DNA of 64,000 bases from Rhododendron vialii (taxonomy: Eukaryota > Streptophyta > Magnoliopsida > Ericales > Ericaceae): contig NC_080557.1 of NCBI RefSeq assembly GCF_030253575.1, positions 39,105,001 to 39,169,000 on the forward strand. The letters are read 5' to 3'. The notes beneath the pieces were generated by a model. It searched no databases. It was not told where the DNA came from and worked only from the letters and a program-made list of their open reading frames with translations. The position numbers were made by a program, and so were the translations under genes. Of the stretch, positions 11,800 through 22,090 are shown in pieces. The number at the start of each line of letters is the position of its first letter. Positions within the stretch are counted from its first letter, which is position 1.

Positions 11800-13315
11800 A
11801 AAAATAATATTTCTGGCACCGCCTGGTATTGGCATCTCAAAGTTCTCAAAGCTCCCCATATATGCATAGGTAACATGTGTGTCACTATTCATTTATGGCA
11901 AGATTTTAAAGGGACGGGTGGTAATCGCGAATTGGATGAAAGACAGGGTCTGCCCTAGCACACATATATACTTGGTTATAACCAGTGACACCATGTGAAT
12001 TTTGCTATCAACCCCACGTTAGAGTTCATGGTTTTGTTGCCATCTTTTGCTCCTCCTTGGTGAGACTTGAATTGATCACCTGGGTGTTCCAGCAGAAAGG
12101 GAACTTCACATTCTATTCATGATCAGGTAGGTTTCAATCCCAACCACCCACTACTGTATATAAATTGTTTAATTTATCTGGTGTTCTTACATGTAGTTTA
12201 AAAAAAAACACAAACCGCGGCAAAAGATATATAAGTGAAAAGAATCGGAATAAATGAAAAGCGTCCATTGTCTAATGCGTCGGGGCAGGTAGGGTTCATG
12301 ACGAGTGGGCATGTCTCTCAACCTAGTAGCATTTATATACCCACAAGTACAGTCCATTTCTATAATCGCTGAGTATGATCATTTGCAGTTTATTGTTACC
12401 TCATGATATACACGTCTACTTGTTTTTGCCTAATATACATAAGGATGAGAATTTTATTGTCAGAATTTCGTAAATACGAGTGGGCTGGCCCTCCAAGTCA
12501 GAAACTCGTAAAATACACGTGGTTTGGCCCTCCCAAGTTGGAAATTTTGTATCTGCCACTGCTCCTCCCACTATGGTTTCATTTTCATTTTTCTATTTTA
12601 TGAGAATAAATTAAATCTATAGTCTAGACAACCATAGAACTATCTATACCACTTGAGTTACTAATATCAATTGGCAGAAAACAGGGAATATCAGTACGAA
12701 GATTCATACGTACTGCACATCCTTACCTGTAGATATTGTATTCTTAGACGTTTGTTTTCCTGTAAATTGAGTGATAAGAGCCTTCCTGAGTGCATAGAGA
12801 GCAACCCATTTGTGTCATGCTAACTAGCTCTTGTAGGATGAAGCATGCAAGTTTCATGACCATCTCTAGATCCTAAAATCAAGTACCATTTTGAATGATT
12901 TCAATATTTGAGTCTTTTATGACACTGAATGTTGCGCATATCCCGCAAGTTTATTTTTAAAGCGGTCTTATGAAGTGATTTTGTAGTAGACTTTGTGGCC
13001 GGTAAGCAAAATGAGTTTTTGGGACGTGTTTGGTAAGCTGATCATATATATGTTGATCTATTACGAACTATTGCGGTGCAGTTACAAAAACAAATCACGC
13101 GGTGTGTGCACTTGTAAAGTAGCCTTTCCCAACTTTTAATTGCGGTATTCATGACAATGTAGATCCAGCCGCAGCTTATTGTTGAGGCCATTTAATCCAA
13201 TCTCGAATGGTTGGTGAACGAAAGAAATCAAGAACGTACTGATCAAGCCATTTCTGGGCACAAAACTTGCACTATCTAGCTGTAGTTGGAAAGTCTAATA
13301 GTACCAAACTGAAGT

Positions 13316-13357
<42 letters not shown>

Positions 13358-13647
13358 CATGAGTTGCAGATTAGCTCCCAACCACAAGCTCTCCTTATCA
13401 AGATTTGTACAACTATGTAGTGTACAAAATAATCCAAAAGACCAAATACAATTCCAAAGTAGTACTACTACATTAAATTTATATGCGTGAAGGTAGATGG
13501 TCTCCTTCCTGCCTCACTGCACCACATTGAATACCTACGTACCAATATCACCCTTGTCATATCTTTCTTCATGATCTCCTCACAAGGATCTCAACGTTTC
13601 AGTTGAATGCAATAATTGGTCGGTACAAGAACCTAGAAATTCACACT
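11800..13647. other. Intergenic, no gene recognised
   Basis: AT-rich. Contains a (GA)n microsatellite at about 13320-13354. Short open frames (for example near 11725-11958) show no family signature. Confidence 0.45.
13320..13354. repeat. (GA)n microsatellite
   Basis: Roughly 17 perfect GA units. Confidence 0.9.
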
Positions 13648-13883
13648 CTCCCTCCGTCTCAATTTGCTTGTCATTTTTTGGAGTTTGTGCCACTTTTTAA
13701 TTAATTATATTTTGTAATTTATAATGTTTTAGGTGATTTTGAAAACATTGAATTATAAAACAATTCGAGATCTATCAAACAAGATCCATATTGAATATAA
13801 AATTCACTACCACTTTAAAGATATAATTAGTTTTTTAATCCAGTTAGAATATAACTGAGACAAGTAAATTGGGATGGAGGGAG
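13648..13883. mobile_element. Stowaway-like MITE
   Basis: Begins CTCCCTCCGTCTCAATTTGC and ends GGGATGGAGGGAG followed by TA. About 236 bases and similar throughout to the 10992-11227 copy (shared 'ttaattatattttgtaatttataatgtttt' type interior). The left TA is degraded. Confidence 0.85.
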
Positions 13884-14493
13884 TATTAATTAATGGACCA
13901 GAGGTAAGTTTCTCCTAGCTAGATAAATTAATGCACTTGGTAAAGAAAGTCACTCTCATTTTCTCTCAAGCAAGTACTAATATTTTGCAGGTCATGATAA
14001 TTTGTGCTAAAAGGTGGGTGTGGATACCATTTTAGGGCATATGCAGGAACACTCGTATAGGGCCTTCGAGAGTAGATCAGATTAGATATGGTACTGGGTT
14101 ATGAAGTACTTATGTGCTTGAAAAATCGTTTTCGATATTTGAAATGCAACAATTGATAGAGGATTTATCTGTTACGTGAAGAATTAATTTTACAAAATAT
14201 AGGACACACATATATTATACATAATACAGTATGCATAATCTTTGCATAGATTCATCCAATTACAGAATTACTTGTGTTAAGATTATGTCCTTAATTTAGC
14301 ATTAGTCCTGCCATTTATCACCGGATTTGCTTTTTCTTCTAGGTTATGAAAATGACGATTAGGGCTTGAATGAGTCGTCTTGTATTCTCTCTCAATAAAG
14401 TCACGAATTCTTGATGTTTACATCCACACACCAAATCAGGGAAAGAAATAGAGAGAGCAAAATGAGGAAGAAGGAATGTTTTTCGAAAAATCT

Positions 14494-14668
14494 AAGGATC
14501 TATTTGGAACATATGGAAAATAAAGAAAATGAAAAGAAAAATGGTGGAAAATAGAAGGGAAAAATTACTATTCACTAAACCTAAAATTTTTATTTTCTTC
14601 TCTCTTTTCTTCCAACCAAATAGTAGAAGAATTTTTTTTTTAATTTTTCTTTCTTTTCCAAACATAGC
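14494..14668. mobile_element. Short MITE, GGATCTATTTGGAACA...TCCAAACATAGCC ends
   Basis: Inverted ends GGATCTATTTGGAACATATGG and TTTTCCAAACATAGCCT flank an A/T- and purine-rich interior. Lies about 350 bases upstream of the first LEA_2 gene. Superfamily not determined. Confidence 0.5.
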
Positions 14669-14772
14669 CTAAAGAAGCCGACCGGAGAAGACCGATCGTG
14701 CTTACTGACAGCACGCAAGGCCACGGTCAGTTTCGTAGCAGAAGTGGTCCAATTGGATGTTTCTAGCCTCCG

Positions 14773-14782
14773 TTGACGTCAA
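14773..14782. promoter_or_regulatory. TTGACGTCAA palindromic ACGT element
   Basis: A perfect ten-base palindrome that combines an as-1/TGA-type ACGT core with a TTGAC W-box core, about 240 bases upstream of the first LEA_2 gene. Candidate bZIP/WRKY site; inferred from sequence only. Confidence 0.4.
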
Positions 14783-14832
14783 AGGGCGGGCTAGTTTCGG
14801 TGTGATTCGTGTGAACACAAATCGACGTCGTT

Positions 14833-14840
14833 CCACGTGT
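14833..14840. promoter_or_regulatory. G-box/ABRE-like CCACGTGT upstream of the first LEA_2 gene
   Basis: CCACGTGT lies about 180 bases upstream of the start codon at 15022. ACGTG cores bind ABF/bZIP factors and are common in ABA- and drought-induced LEA promoters. The second LEA_2 copy has a transposon instead of this upstream sequence. Confidence 0.5.
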
Positions 14841-15021
14841 AAGATTTACTACTGATTTCTGTGGTGGCATATTCTCAGCCTTTAGATGAAGTCATCAATG
14901 TCGTGGCACTCTGAAGTTAAAAGCTCCAGACGATGTGGAGAGAGAAAAGCTGGAGCGAGGATCCAGCTAACCCTCTCTCTCTCTCTCCTTGTCTCTCCCC
15001 CACAATAATCGCGTAATTATC

Positions 15022-15558
15022 ATGTGGAGCTGGACCTCCGCCCTCGTCGGAGCAGCATCCGCCACAGCCGCGGCGGCGATAATCTCGGCCAAGCCAAGAG
15101 ACCCCACTTTCCACGTAATCTCCATCACTCTCAACTCCCTCAAGCTCAATTTCCCCGTCCTCGACGCCGAGCTAATCCTGACCATCCACATCACCAACCC
15201 CAACATCGTTCCCATCCGCTACTCCTCCACCGAGATGTCCATCTTCTACGACGGCTCCCTCCTCGGCTCCGCCCACGTCGACGCCGGCTCCCAGCCGGCC
15301 AAGTCCGGCCGGATCCTCCGGCTCCCGGCTAGGCTCAGCGGCCTCGAGCTGGCCCACCACGCCGCGAAGTTTGTCGCGGACGTTAGGCAGCGGGAGATGG
15401 TTCTGGACGCGGCGGTGGATATTCTGGGGGCGGCTAAGGTTTTGTGGTGGGACCATAAGTTTAAGGTGCACGTTGATAGTCATGTGGTGGTTGATCCTGT
15501 GTTTCTCGATGTGATTGATCAGGAAAACAAGGCGGAGATGGAAGTCATGTTAGTGTGA
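15022..15558 (+). CDS. LEA_2 (group 2/WHy-type) late embryogenesis abundant-like protein, copy 1
   Basis: Single exon, 178 residues. I start at ATG 15022 (MWSWTSALVG). Upstream in-frame sequence aligns with the untranslated leader of copy 2 (both have CAATAATCGCG). After an Ala-rich N-terminus (residues 3-20), residues 25 onward give the LEA_2 domain: FHVISITLNSLKLNFPVLDAEL, the classic 'NPN' turn in TNPNIVPIRYSS, then DGSLLGSAHVDAG and a basic/hydrophobic beta-rich C-terminus ending VDPVFLDVIDQENKAEMEVML. LEA_2 proteins are mostly folded beta-sandwich proteins related to NDR1/HIN1 and LEA14, linked to desiccation or defence. The ORF is strikingly GC-rich at third positions compared with its AT-rich surroundings. 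ACGT elements upstream suggest ABA or stress control. Confidence 0.85.
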   Translation: MWSWTSALVGAASATAAAAIISAKPRDPTFHVISITLNSLKLNFPVLDAELILTIHITNPNIVPIRYSSTEMSIFYDGSLLGSAHVDAGSQPAKSGRILRLPARLSGLELAHHAAKFVADVRQREMVLDAAVDILGAAKVLWWDHKFKVHVDSHVVVDPVFLDVIDQENKAEMEVMLV

Positions 15559-17645
15559 GTTGTGTGGAATCGTTAATTCGCACACAACCGTCTTTTACTG
15601 CATTTGAATTATTGAATTAACTTGAGAGTATACTTGTTCACGCACATGAAGTGTTTGATGAAATGTGACGGTGGAAATTTATTTGTTCGCTTCTCTCTGC
15701 ACAAGAATGGAAATGGAGGACGTGTAGAGGAAATACGAGAAACCAATTACTAGGAAAGATTCCTCATCTACTCGATACTTTGTATCGTACTAAGTCTATC
15801 TATTTCTTGTTTTTGTTACGACTCACCTTGGTTCTAGTTCTGATTGATGGTGGTAGTACTGATGCTAGTAATTGGATCTTCTCTCTTTGTTTTTGTTTCA
15901 TCTTTCTCCTTTGAGTGGTAGCAGATCAAAGGATTTTTCAAGAGAAGCTTCATGAGTTAACGAAGGTACTGGATTATTGCGATTTGAATTGAGTTTAGAA
16001 TTATTCATACCCTTTGATATTTATAACAGAAATTGCAGCTTTACTCATAGATTTGTGTAGATAAATGTTTGGTAAAGTAATAAACTTTTTCCCTTTGGGA
16101 TGATGTCAAAATTGGATTGCTATCCATAAAATTGGATGAAAAGGTAAGACGTGTGACATGCTGACAAATATATAACTATATATGGTTAATTGATTTCCTG
16201 GTTTAATCCATTTTATTATGTTCACCTCAACATGTTTCGTCTTATACCTTCCATGGAATCACTTGTCTGTGATCTTACCTTCAGAAAATGAGTGAACCAT
16301 ATTCTCTGTTAGGCTTCATGTGTGGCCTCATTTTGTCCTCAGGTATAGTATTATTTTCCCTCTATGTTTATGAGAGTATATTCTTGTCTTTGCAAAGGGA
16401 TTAGCTAATTCTTGATCCTCGATGAGAATTTAGTTATCATAGATATAGTAGGAGTAATAAGTGGAGAGAGATAGAGAGAGAAATGTTGAAAGTAAGAGGA
16501 ATTTAGGAAAAAAAATTTGAAAAATGCTTTTTGAATTGTAAAGAGAACAAGGCATTAATAATTTCAAGATAATAATGTTCGGATAAAGCACTTAATGATA
16601 TTTGAATGAGCTGATTTTTGGTACACTTGTTCTGCTCGACGAGCTCTACGAAATGAACGTTTTCAATCATCAAACTGAGACCGGAGCGGCAACGATTCGT
16701 CCCACACAGCACGCTACGCAGCACAGTCCCTCAGTCCATCTACAATGAGGGACATGGATACGAGACAGAGACAATTCTACAAAATGGGAATTGAACATAA
16801 CACGGGACACCACAATATTTTGAAATAATTCTTTTAGTAGTTCAAACAGACATTGTAATCACCCATTCCCATAATAGCTTTGATGTTAAAATATCCGCTA
16901 ATGATATAGGTACCGACGGCAGGGGAGGAAAATCGTACCGATCGGCCACGCCGGGTAGTCTCCTGCCACCGAACGGCTGGTCGGGCAGTACTCATAGCAG
17001 TACTCTAAAATATCCCCATACAATTGTGCTTCTCAAAAGGTCCAACGGAGGAAAAACTATTTGTGATTTTAGTTGTGCTTCTCAAAAGGTTTGAGGAAGG
17101 AAAAATTATTTGTGATTTTAGGGCATCGCCACATGATATCCTGTGGCGGTGTCCAACACTCTTAGGCTCCGTTCCGGAACCTAAAAAAGTTCTTATTTTT
17201 TGAGAAGGTAATTTCAAACTCAAATATTATGGGCCTATTGAAATCTAAAAATATGCAATATTTAGCTTTTCTGGAAGATCTCGATGAGATCTTTTATACG
17301 ATGCAAAAAAAATTTGAAAAATTATTTTTCATTTACTTTATTTTTGAATTTGAAAATATAAAATAAGCTGCTTATTTTTTAAGAAAGTTTCTAGAATGGG
17401 ATGGGGCCTTATTCTTTTCTTTTTTTGTCTTTTTATATTTTATCCAGGTCAAACAATCTTATTCACCTCGGTGAAGTCCAATATCAAGTGTATAGACCGT
17501 GCAAGAATATGTGGTAGAAAATATTGTTGCTGCGGTGCCCAAGACCATGCAATAATTACTCCTGTACTATGGAAAAAAATTGTGAGGGTATTTTTTTGTT
17601 TTTATCTGATTTTGCTAGCTAGGTGCTTTTTCTGATCATCTGCTA
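15559..17645. other. Intergenic between the tandem LEA_2 genes, first part
   Basis: Contains the 3' flank of copy 1 and AT-rich filler with no recognised gene. A 49-base tandem duplication lies at about 17024-17121. Confidence 0.45.
17024..17121. repeat. Two-copy tandem duplication, period about 49 bases
   Basis: 'TTGTGCTTCTCAAAAGGT..GGA.GGAAAAA.TATTTGTGATTTTA' is repeated twice with a few substitutions. Confidence 0.75.
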
Positions 17646-18149
17646 GGGCTCGATTGGATAGTGTATTGGATGGGTGTATTACACAAAACACCTGGATGAG
17701 GAGTCAATACACTATTTGGCATTCAATTCTTTCTCTGTATCAATTAATCCCCGTATTCACTAATACACCAAGAACAGCCATAAATTATTGCTACCCTCCC
17801 AGGTAGCAATAGCTAATCCGGGTGTATACGCCTGATTTTTGACCAAAACACCCCTCCTCATCCCCTCCCCAACGGCTCTCCCTCTTTCTGTCTCTCTGTC
17901 TCTAACTGCTAACAGAGATAGCAACGAAAAAGAAGAACAGGCCACCATCACCACAAAAACACACACACACATATGTATGTATATGTGAGACTAGAGAGAG
18001 ACATACCTGGGTTCTGTACATATCGGAGAGAGAGACGATCGGAGAGACAGAGAGAGACAATCGGAGAGACAGAGAGAGATGATCGTAGAGTGAGGACCAG
18101 TGGACCAGTGGCCGCCGCTGCTTCTTTTTTCTTCATCGTTTTCTTCATC

Positions 18150-18191
<42 letters not shown>

Positions 18192-18698
18192 CGGAGTAAA
18201 CGATAAGAACGAGAGGAAAAAAGAAAAATGATTTGGTGTATTGGAACACAGGATAAATAAAAATGAACGGTTGGATGGAAACATATAGATGACTGGAAAA
18301 AATTGAAAAAGTTTTTTAAACTAAATAAAATTCTAAGTTTTTTTTTAATAATGTGTACATAAATTTTATATTTTAAAAAATTGTGATATTATTTAATTTA
18401 TTGGTATAGTAAATTATTATAACTTAGAATTGTCGAAAAATCATTAAATACATTAACTTTTGCAATTATATAATTAATGTTAGGCATAATAAAGTTTGGA
18501 ACTGCATAAGGGCAAAAGAGTCATTTGATAGTTTTTTACATCATCTACACTTCCTTCTAATACATCATCCAAACCATCTATTTTTTAATACCCTCTCTAT
18601 AAATGTCACATCACTCCTTTCTTAACTAATTTCCCTTAGTATCTTATCACCCCTTCATAAATAATACACCTCAAATACATACCGCATCCAATCGGCCC
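17646..18698. mobile_element. About 1.05 kb non-autonomous DNA element with GGGCTCGATTGGAT ends
   Basis: Left end GGGCTCGATTGGATAGTG and right end GCATCCAATCGGCCC are inverted copies. Subterminal repeats such as 'tgtattggatgggtgtatta' recur in inverse near the right ('taataccctctct', 'aataatacacctc'). No transposase frame is visible; open frames inside derive from GA/TC microsatellites. The right end lies about 150 bases upstream of the second LEA_2 gene, so it forms part of that gene's promoter region. Target duplication unclear. Confidence 0.65.
18151..18187. repeat. (TC)n microsatellite
   Basis: About 18 TC units within the GGGCTCGATTGGAT element; yields spurious RE-repeat open frames on the minus strand. 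Confidence 0.9.
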
Positions 18699-18850
18699 AG
18701 TGTAATCACCGAAACAAAACCTTGGTGCCTCCGCCTGGGAACAAAATCATCAATTATTCAACCAGCTGATACCCACCTAACCCTTGAATTTCTCCTTGTC
18801 TCCCTCCTCTCTCTCTCTCTCGCAATAATCGCGTTTATCCCCCTAAAACC

Positions 18851-19414
18851 ATGGGCAAAAACAAAAAGGTGAAATGGGGCTGGACCACCGCCCTCCTCGG
18901 AGCAGCATCCGCCACCGCCGCGGCGGCGATAATCACGGCCAGGCCAAGAGACCCAACTTTCCACCTAATCTCCATTAGTCTCAACTCCCTCAAGCTCAAC
19001 TTTCCAGTCCCCGTCCTCGACGCCGAGCTAATCCTGACCGTCCACGTCACCAACCCCAACATCGTCACCGTCCACTACTCCTCCACCGAGATGTCCATCT
19101 TCTACGCCGGCTCCCTCCTCGGCTCCGCCCACATCGACGCCGGCTCCCAGCTGCCCAAGTCCTGTCGGCACCTCCGGCTCCCGGCACGGCTCAGCGGCCT
19201 CGAGCTGGCCCACCACGCAGCGAAGTTCGCCGCCGACGTCGGGCGGCGGGAGATGGTTCTGGACGCGGAGGTGGATATTGAGGGGGCGGCGAAGGTGTTG
19301 TGGTGGGACCACAAGTTCAGGGTCCACGTGGATAGCCATGTGGTCGTCGATCCTGTGTTTCTCGATGTGGTTGATCAGGAAAACAAGGCGGAGGTGGAAG
19401 TGATCGTGGGTTAA
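18851..19414 (+). CDS. LEA_2 late embryogenesis abundant-like protein, copy 2
   Basis: Single exon, 187 residues, tandem duplicate of the gene at 15022. The two proteins align end to end with mostly conservative changes. Copy 2 differs by a longer basic N-terminus (MGKNKKVKWGW) and a two-residue PV insertion (LNFPVPVLDAEL). The LEA_2 features are kept: NPN in TNPNIVTVHYSS, GSLLGSAHIDAG, and VDPVFLDVVDQENKAEVEV. It is also GC-rich. Leader homology to copy 1 reaches about 70-80 bases upstream of the ATG and then breaks at the transposon ending at 18698, so the promoters must differ. Likely role: stress-protective or membrane-associated LEA_2 function, as for copy 1; not provable from sequence. 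Confidence 0.85.
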   Translation: MGKNKKVKWGWTTALLGAASATAAAAIITARPRDPTFHLISISLNSLKLNFPVPVLDAELILTVHVTNPNIVTVHYSSTEMSIFYAGSLLGSAHIDAGSQLPKSCRHLRLPARLSGLELAHHAAKFAADVGRREMVLDAEVDIEGAAKVLWWDHKFRVHVDSHVVVDPVFLDVVDQENKAEVEVIVG

Positions 19415-19486
19415 GAAGAATGTACTCGTACTCCTATAATGGCTAATACTGCATGGTTTCTAGTGTGAACCGGAGTGTAATTTGTG

Positions 19487-19552
19487 TGGACTCGTTATAA
19501 CTTTTTTTTATCGGGAAAGAAAACTCAAGTTACATTGGACTCGATATAACTT
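19487..19552. mobile_element. Tiny retroposed insertion with 17 bp target duplication
   Basis: TGGACTCGTTATAACTT (19487-19503) and TGGACTCGATATAACTT (19536-19552) flank a 32-base insert that starts with a T-run (TTTTTTATCGGGAAAG). This is the pattern of an extremely 5'-truncated LINE or SINE 3' end inserted on the minus strand. Confidence 0.65.
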
Positions 19553-19670
19553 GACACAGATCATCTTTTCTCCTTCATTTATGAATGGATTGTCACCTCA
19601 GGGCGACATTTAAACGGCTGTTGTTTGTGAGAAATCATATTCTTTGTCGAGATGGTTTGTCTCATCTGCT

Positions 19671-19828
19671 TTTCCAGTGGACACATGAGTTTGAGCCACA
19701 CGGAGCGTGCGACTAGTGTTCAGGGCTATGAATAGCTTTTGGACCTATCTTTCCAGTGGGCACATGAGTTTGAGCCATACGGAGGGTGCAACTGGTGTCC
19801 AGAGCTATGAATAGCTTCTGGATCATTG
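19671..19828. repeat. Two-copy tandem duplication, period 79 bases
   Basis: TTTCCAGTGG.CACATGAGTT...GGCTATGAATAGCTT occurs at 19671 and again at 19750, with scattered substitutions. Downstream of LEA_2 copy 2, non-coding. Confidence 0.85.
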
Positions 19829-19910
19829 TGTGCTAACATACTAATTACTAACACCTCGATCTCACTGATGTATAAAGGTGAAAAAAAAAAACCAGCTGTT
19901 GGTTGCACAT

Positions 19911-20019
19911 ATCGCGTGGTTTTTTTTATAGCAAAAGATCATCTCAGTTATATTCAAACGAAAACAAAATATAACAACAATAAAAATAACAAAACAGAAC
20001 AATAACACATCGCGTGGTT
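19911..20019. mobile_element. Short LINE-type 3' insertion with 11 bp target duplication
   Basis: ATCGCGTGGTT at 19911-19921 is repeated at 20009-20019. The 87-base insert between begins with a T-run (an A-tail on the minus strand) and continues AGCAAAAGATCATC. A 5'-truncated non-LTR retroposon, minus strand. Confidence 0.75.
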
Positions 20020-20291
20020 ATGCACGCTCACTGTTCTATGAAATGTGTCACTGTAGTTGCGTTGGTTCACTTTTTTTTTTTTTCAAAATAACATGGAAAA
20101 TCCAAGCTGCCAAAAATGAAGCAAATTAGATCAAGTCCATCTTTGTGACAAATTTCATGTCAAAGTTAAAATTTGGCATAAGAATGGCAAAATCTTCACC
20201 ACCAAAGTGGCGAATCCAATCTAAAATTTTGGCAATATCGCCTGACGTGGTGTTTTCCGACGTCGTGATTTTGGTGAACCCCAAGTGCAAG

Positions 20292-20542
20292 TAAGGTTGT
20301 AAATGAACCAAGCAGCTCGCGAGCTCGGCTTGGCTCATTTAGTAAATAAGCCGAGCTCGAAATCGAGTTTTTTGCTCTTTACTAAACAGGCTATGTGAAA
20401 CTCTGCTTGTTCGACAAAAGCTTGGCTTGTTAAGAGAGGCTCGGCTCGATTAAAGAGGCTCGTATAGTAAATGACTAAGCTCGGCTCATTAAGGGCTCGA
20501 CTCGTTAAGGCTCAAGCTGAGCTCGGCTCGTTTACACCCCTA
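20292..20542. repeat. GAGCTCGGCTCG foldback element, copy 2
   Basis: TAAGGTTGTAAATGAACC at the left is mirrored by GGCTCGTTTACACCCCTA at the right. Flanks AGTGCAAG and GGTACAAG look like an aged 8 bp target duplication (two mismatches). Interior is runs of GAGCTCGGCTCG and its complements. hAT-like, non-coding. Confidence 0.75.
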
Positions 20543-20819
20543 GGTACAAGTTAGAATTTGACACCAATGTGGTGGCAACCAACACCCATCCAATGTCTAA
20601 GTTATATTTGTAAAAAATGTATGTAAAGCTCTAGTAAATTGATGGTACTAGAATTGTGTATCTACCCCTGGCGAAACTTTTGCATATACCGGGGATAGGA
20701 GGGTGGTTGTGTCCCTCTGCAATTCATTTTCAATTTTTCGGCCATTTTTCGAAGACAATATGATAATCGGCTTCGTTCATTTTGTTGAGCTCAACAATAA
20801 CACTAATCTTGTCAAAAAT

Positions 20820-20982
20820 AATGTTCATCGGATTTCAGTAGATACATGATCGACACACGTGAAAAATGAAGAAAAACAAAAATTGGGTTTCTAATTCAGT
20901 GTGTTTTTTGGATCCAGTTTTTATTTTTTTAAAATTTTTATGTGTGTCGATCATGTATTTACTAAAATCCGATGAACATGAA
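20820..20982. repeat. Hairpin (foldback) element
   Basis: TGTTCATCGGATTTCAGTAG...ATACATGATCGACACACG on the left is the inverse of CGATCATGTATTTACTAAAATCCGATGAACA on the right; arms of about 55 bases with an AT-rich loop. The hAT element starting at 20983 is inserted in or beside its right end. Confidence 0.7.
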
Positions 20983-21421
20983 CAATGACGGAACTGTGTA
21001 TGGGCATATGGGGGCCACGGCCCCCGCGTTGTTTTGGTTTTTTTTTAATTTTAATTTCAATATTAATACTGTATTAGTTTTTTTAATTTGTTAAAAATAC
21101 CTAAATATTGTATTTTGTATTGAGTATTATCCAGACATTTAAATACTTTAAGAATGTAATCATTTTGGGTCTCAAAATTCAATTTCTCTCTCTGCACATT
21201 GTCTGCCATAAGTTTTTCTTTAATTATTAATTTCATTTCTCTTTCTATCTCTTTTTTTTCCTCGGAAATTTCTCTTTTTATCTCACTCCATTTATTATCC
21301 AAAAAAACATCTCTCAAAATCTAAACCAAACAAACTATTATATTTTTTGAACCTTGAAATTTTTAAATTTTTGTTTCCATAGTTCGACCCCCGCGTTTAT
21401 AAAATTCTGCTTTCGTCTCTG
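20983..21421. mobile_element. hAT-like non-autonomous element with 8 bp target duplication
   Basis: Ends CAATGACGGAAC and GCTTTCGTCTCTG are inverted matches of the hAT type (CAnnGACGnAnC). Flanks AACATGAA (20975-20982) and AACATGAT (21422-21429) match at 7 of 8. Subterminal GGGGGCC...CCCCCGCG also pairs. About 439 bases, AT-rich, non-coding. Confidence 0.8.
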
Positions 21422-21681
21422 AACATGATGCCCCACCGGCCTCTGAAATGCAATTCCCCCTACATAGAACAGATTGAACGGTAGTTATGTCGTACTACTT
21501 TAATGTACGTAGTTAATTAGGCTCGGCATTTCTAGGTGCACAAACATCCACATGACATGTAGATTCCGTTGCCTATTACGTGTTTCTGTGCTGGGATTTT
21601 GTCAGTAGTGTACAACGGGAAAAATTTTTAGCTGTTACAGCGTACCCAAATACAAATACTATCATTAGACAGATAAACTAA

Positions 21682-22090
21682 GACTCCGTTTGTTTGAGCG
21701 TAATTTTTCGAAGTTTGGTTATGTAAAAAATAGAAAAATATTTTACATGTAAAACATTTTTCATTAATTGGATGAAAATAACTTATCTTTAAATCTTTCG
21801 GAAGTTATTTTCCGAAATGAACCCGATACTTTCTACTACAATTCTCACTAGTCAGTTTCTTCGATCATCAGTACTGACCCATGTTCAATTCCAATATTTT
21901 CAGATCTTTCCACTGTTTAAACCCCCCCCCCCCCCCCCCCCCCCCCCCTTTCTCTCTTTACACTATTTTGTCGATTTCTGAAAATATTTTTCAAATGCCA
22001 ACCAAGTACCAAAAAAATAAAAATTTAAAATTTATTTTCTGAAAAAACATTTTACATATAAAATGTTTACATGGAAAACAAATGGGGCCT
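21682..22090. mobile_element. MITE with CTCCGTTTGTTT...AAACAAATGGGGCC ends
   Basis: Inverted ends and inverted subterminal motifs (TTTTACATGTAAAACATTTTT left, AAAACATTTTACATATAAAATG right). Contains a 27-base poly-C run at 21922-21948. Non-coding, about 410 bases, upstream of the IF1-like gene. Confidence 0.6.
21922..21948. repeat. 27-base homopolymer C tract
   Basis: Unbroken C run inside the MITE at 21682-22090. Confidence 0.85.

Noticed and set aside
15172-15483. Open frames antisense to the LEA_2 genes (also 19028-19339)
   Set aside because: GC-rich third positions leave the opposite strand open; the sense frames carry the LEA_2 signatures.
17948-18284. Open frames rich in RE or SL repeats on both strands
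   Set aside because: They are translations of a (TC)n/(GA)n microsatellite within a transposon; no conserved protein.
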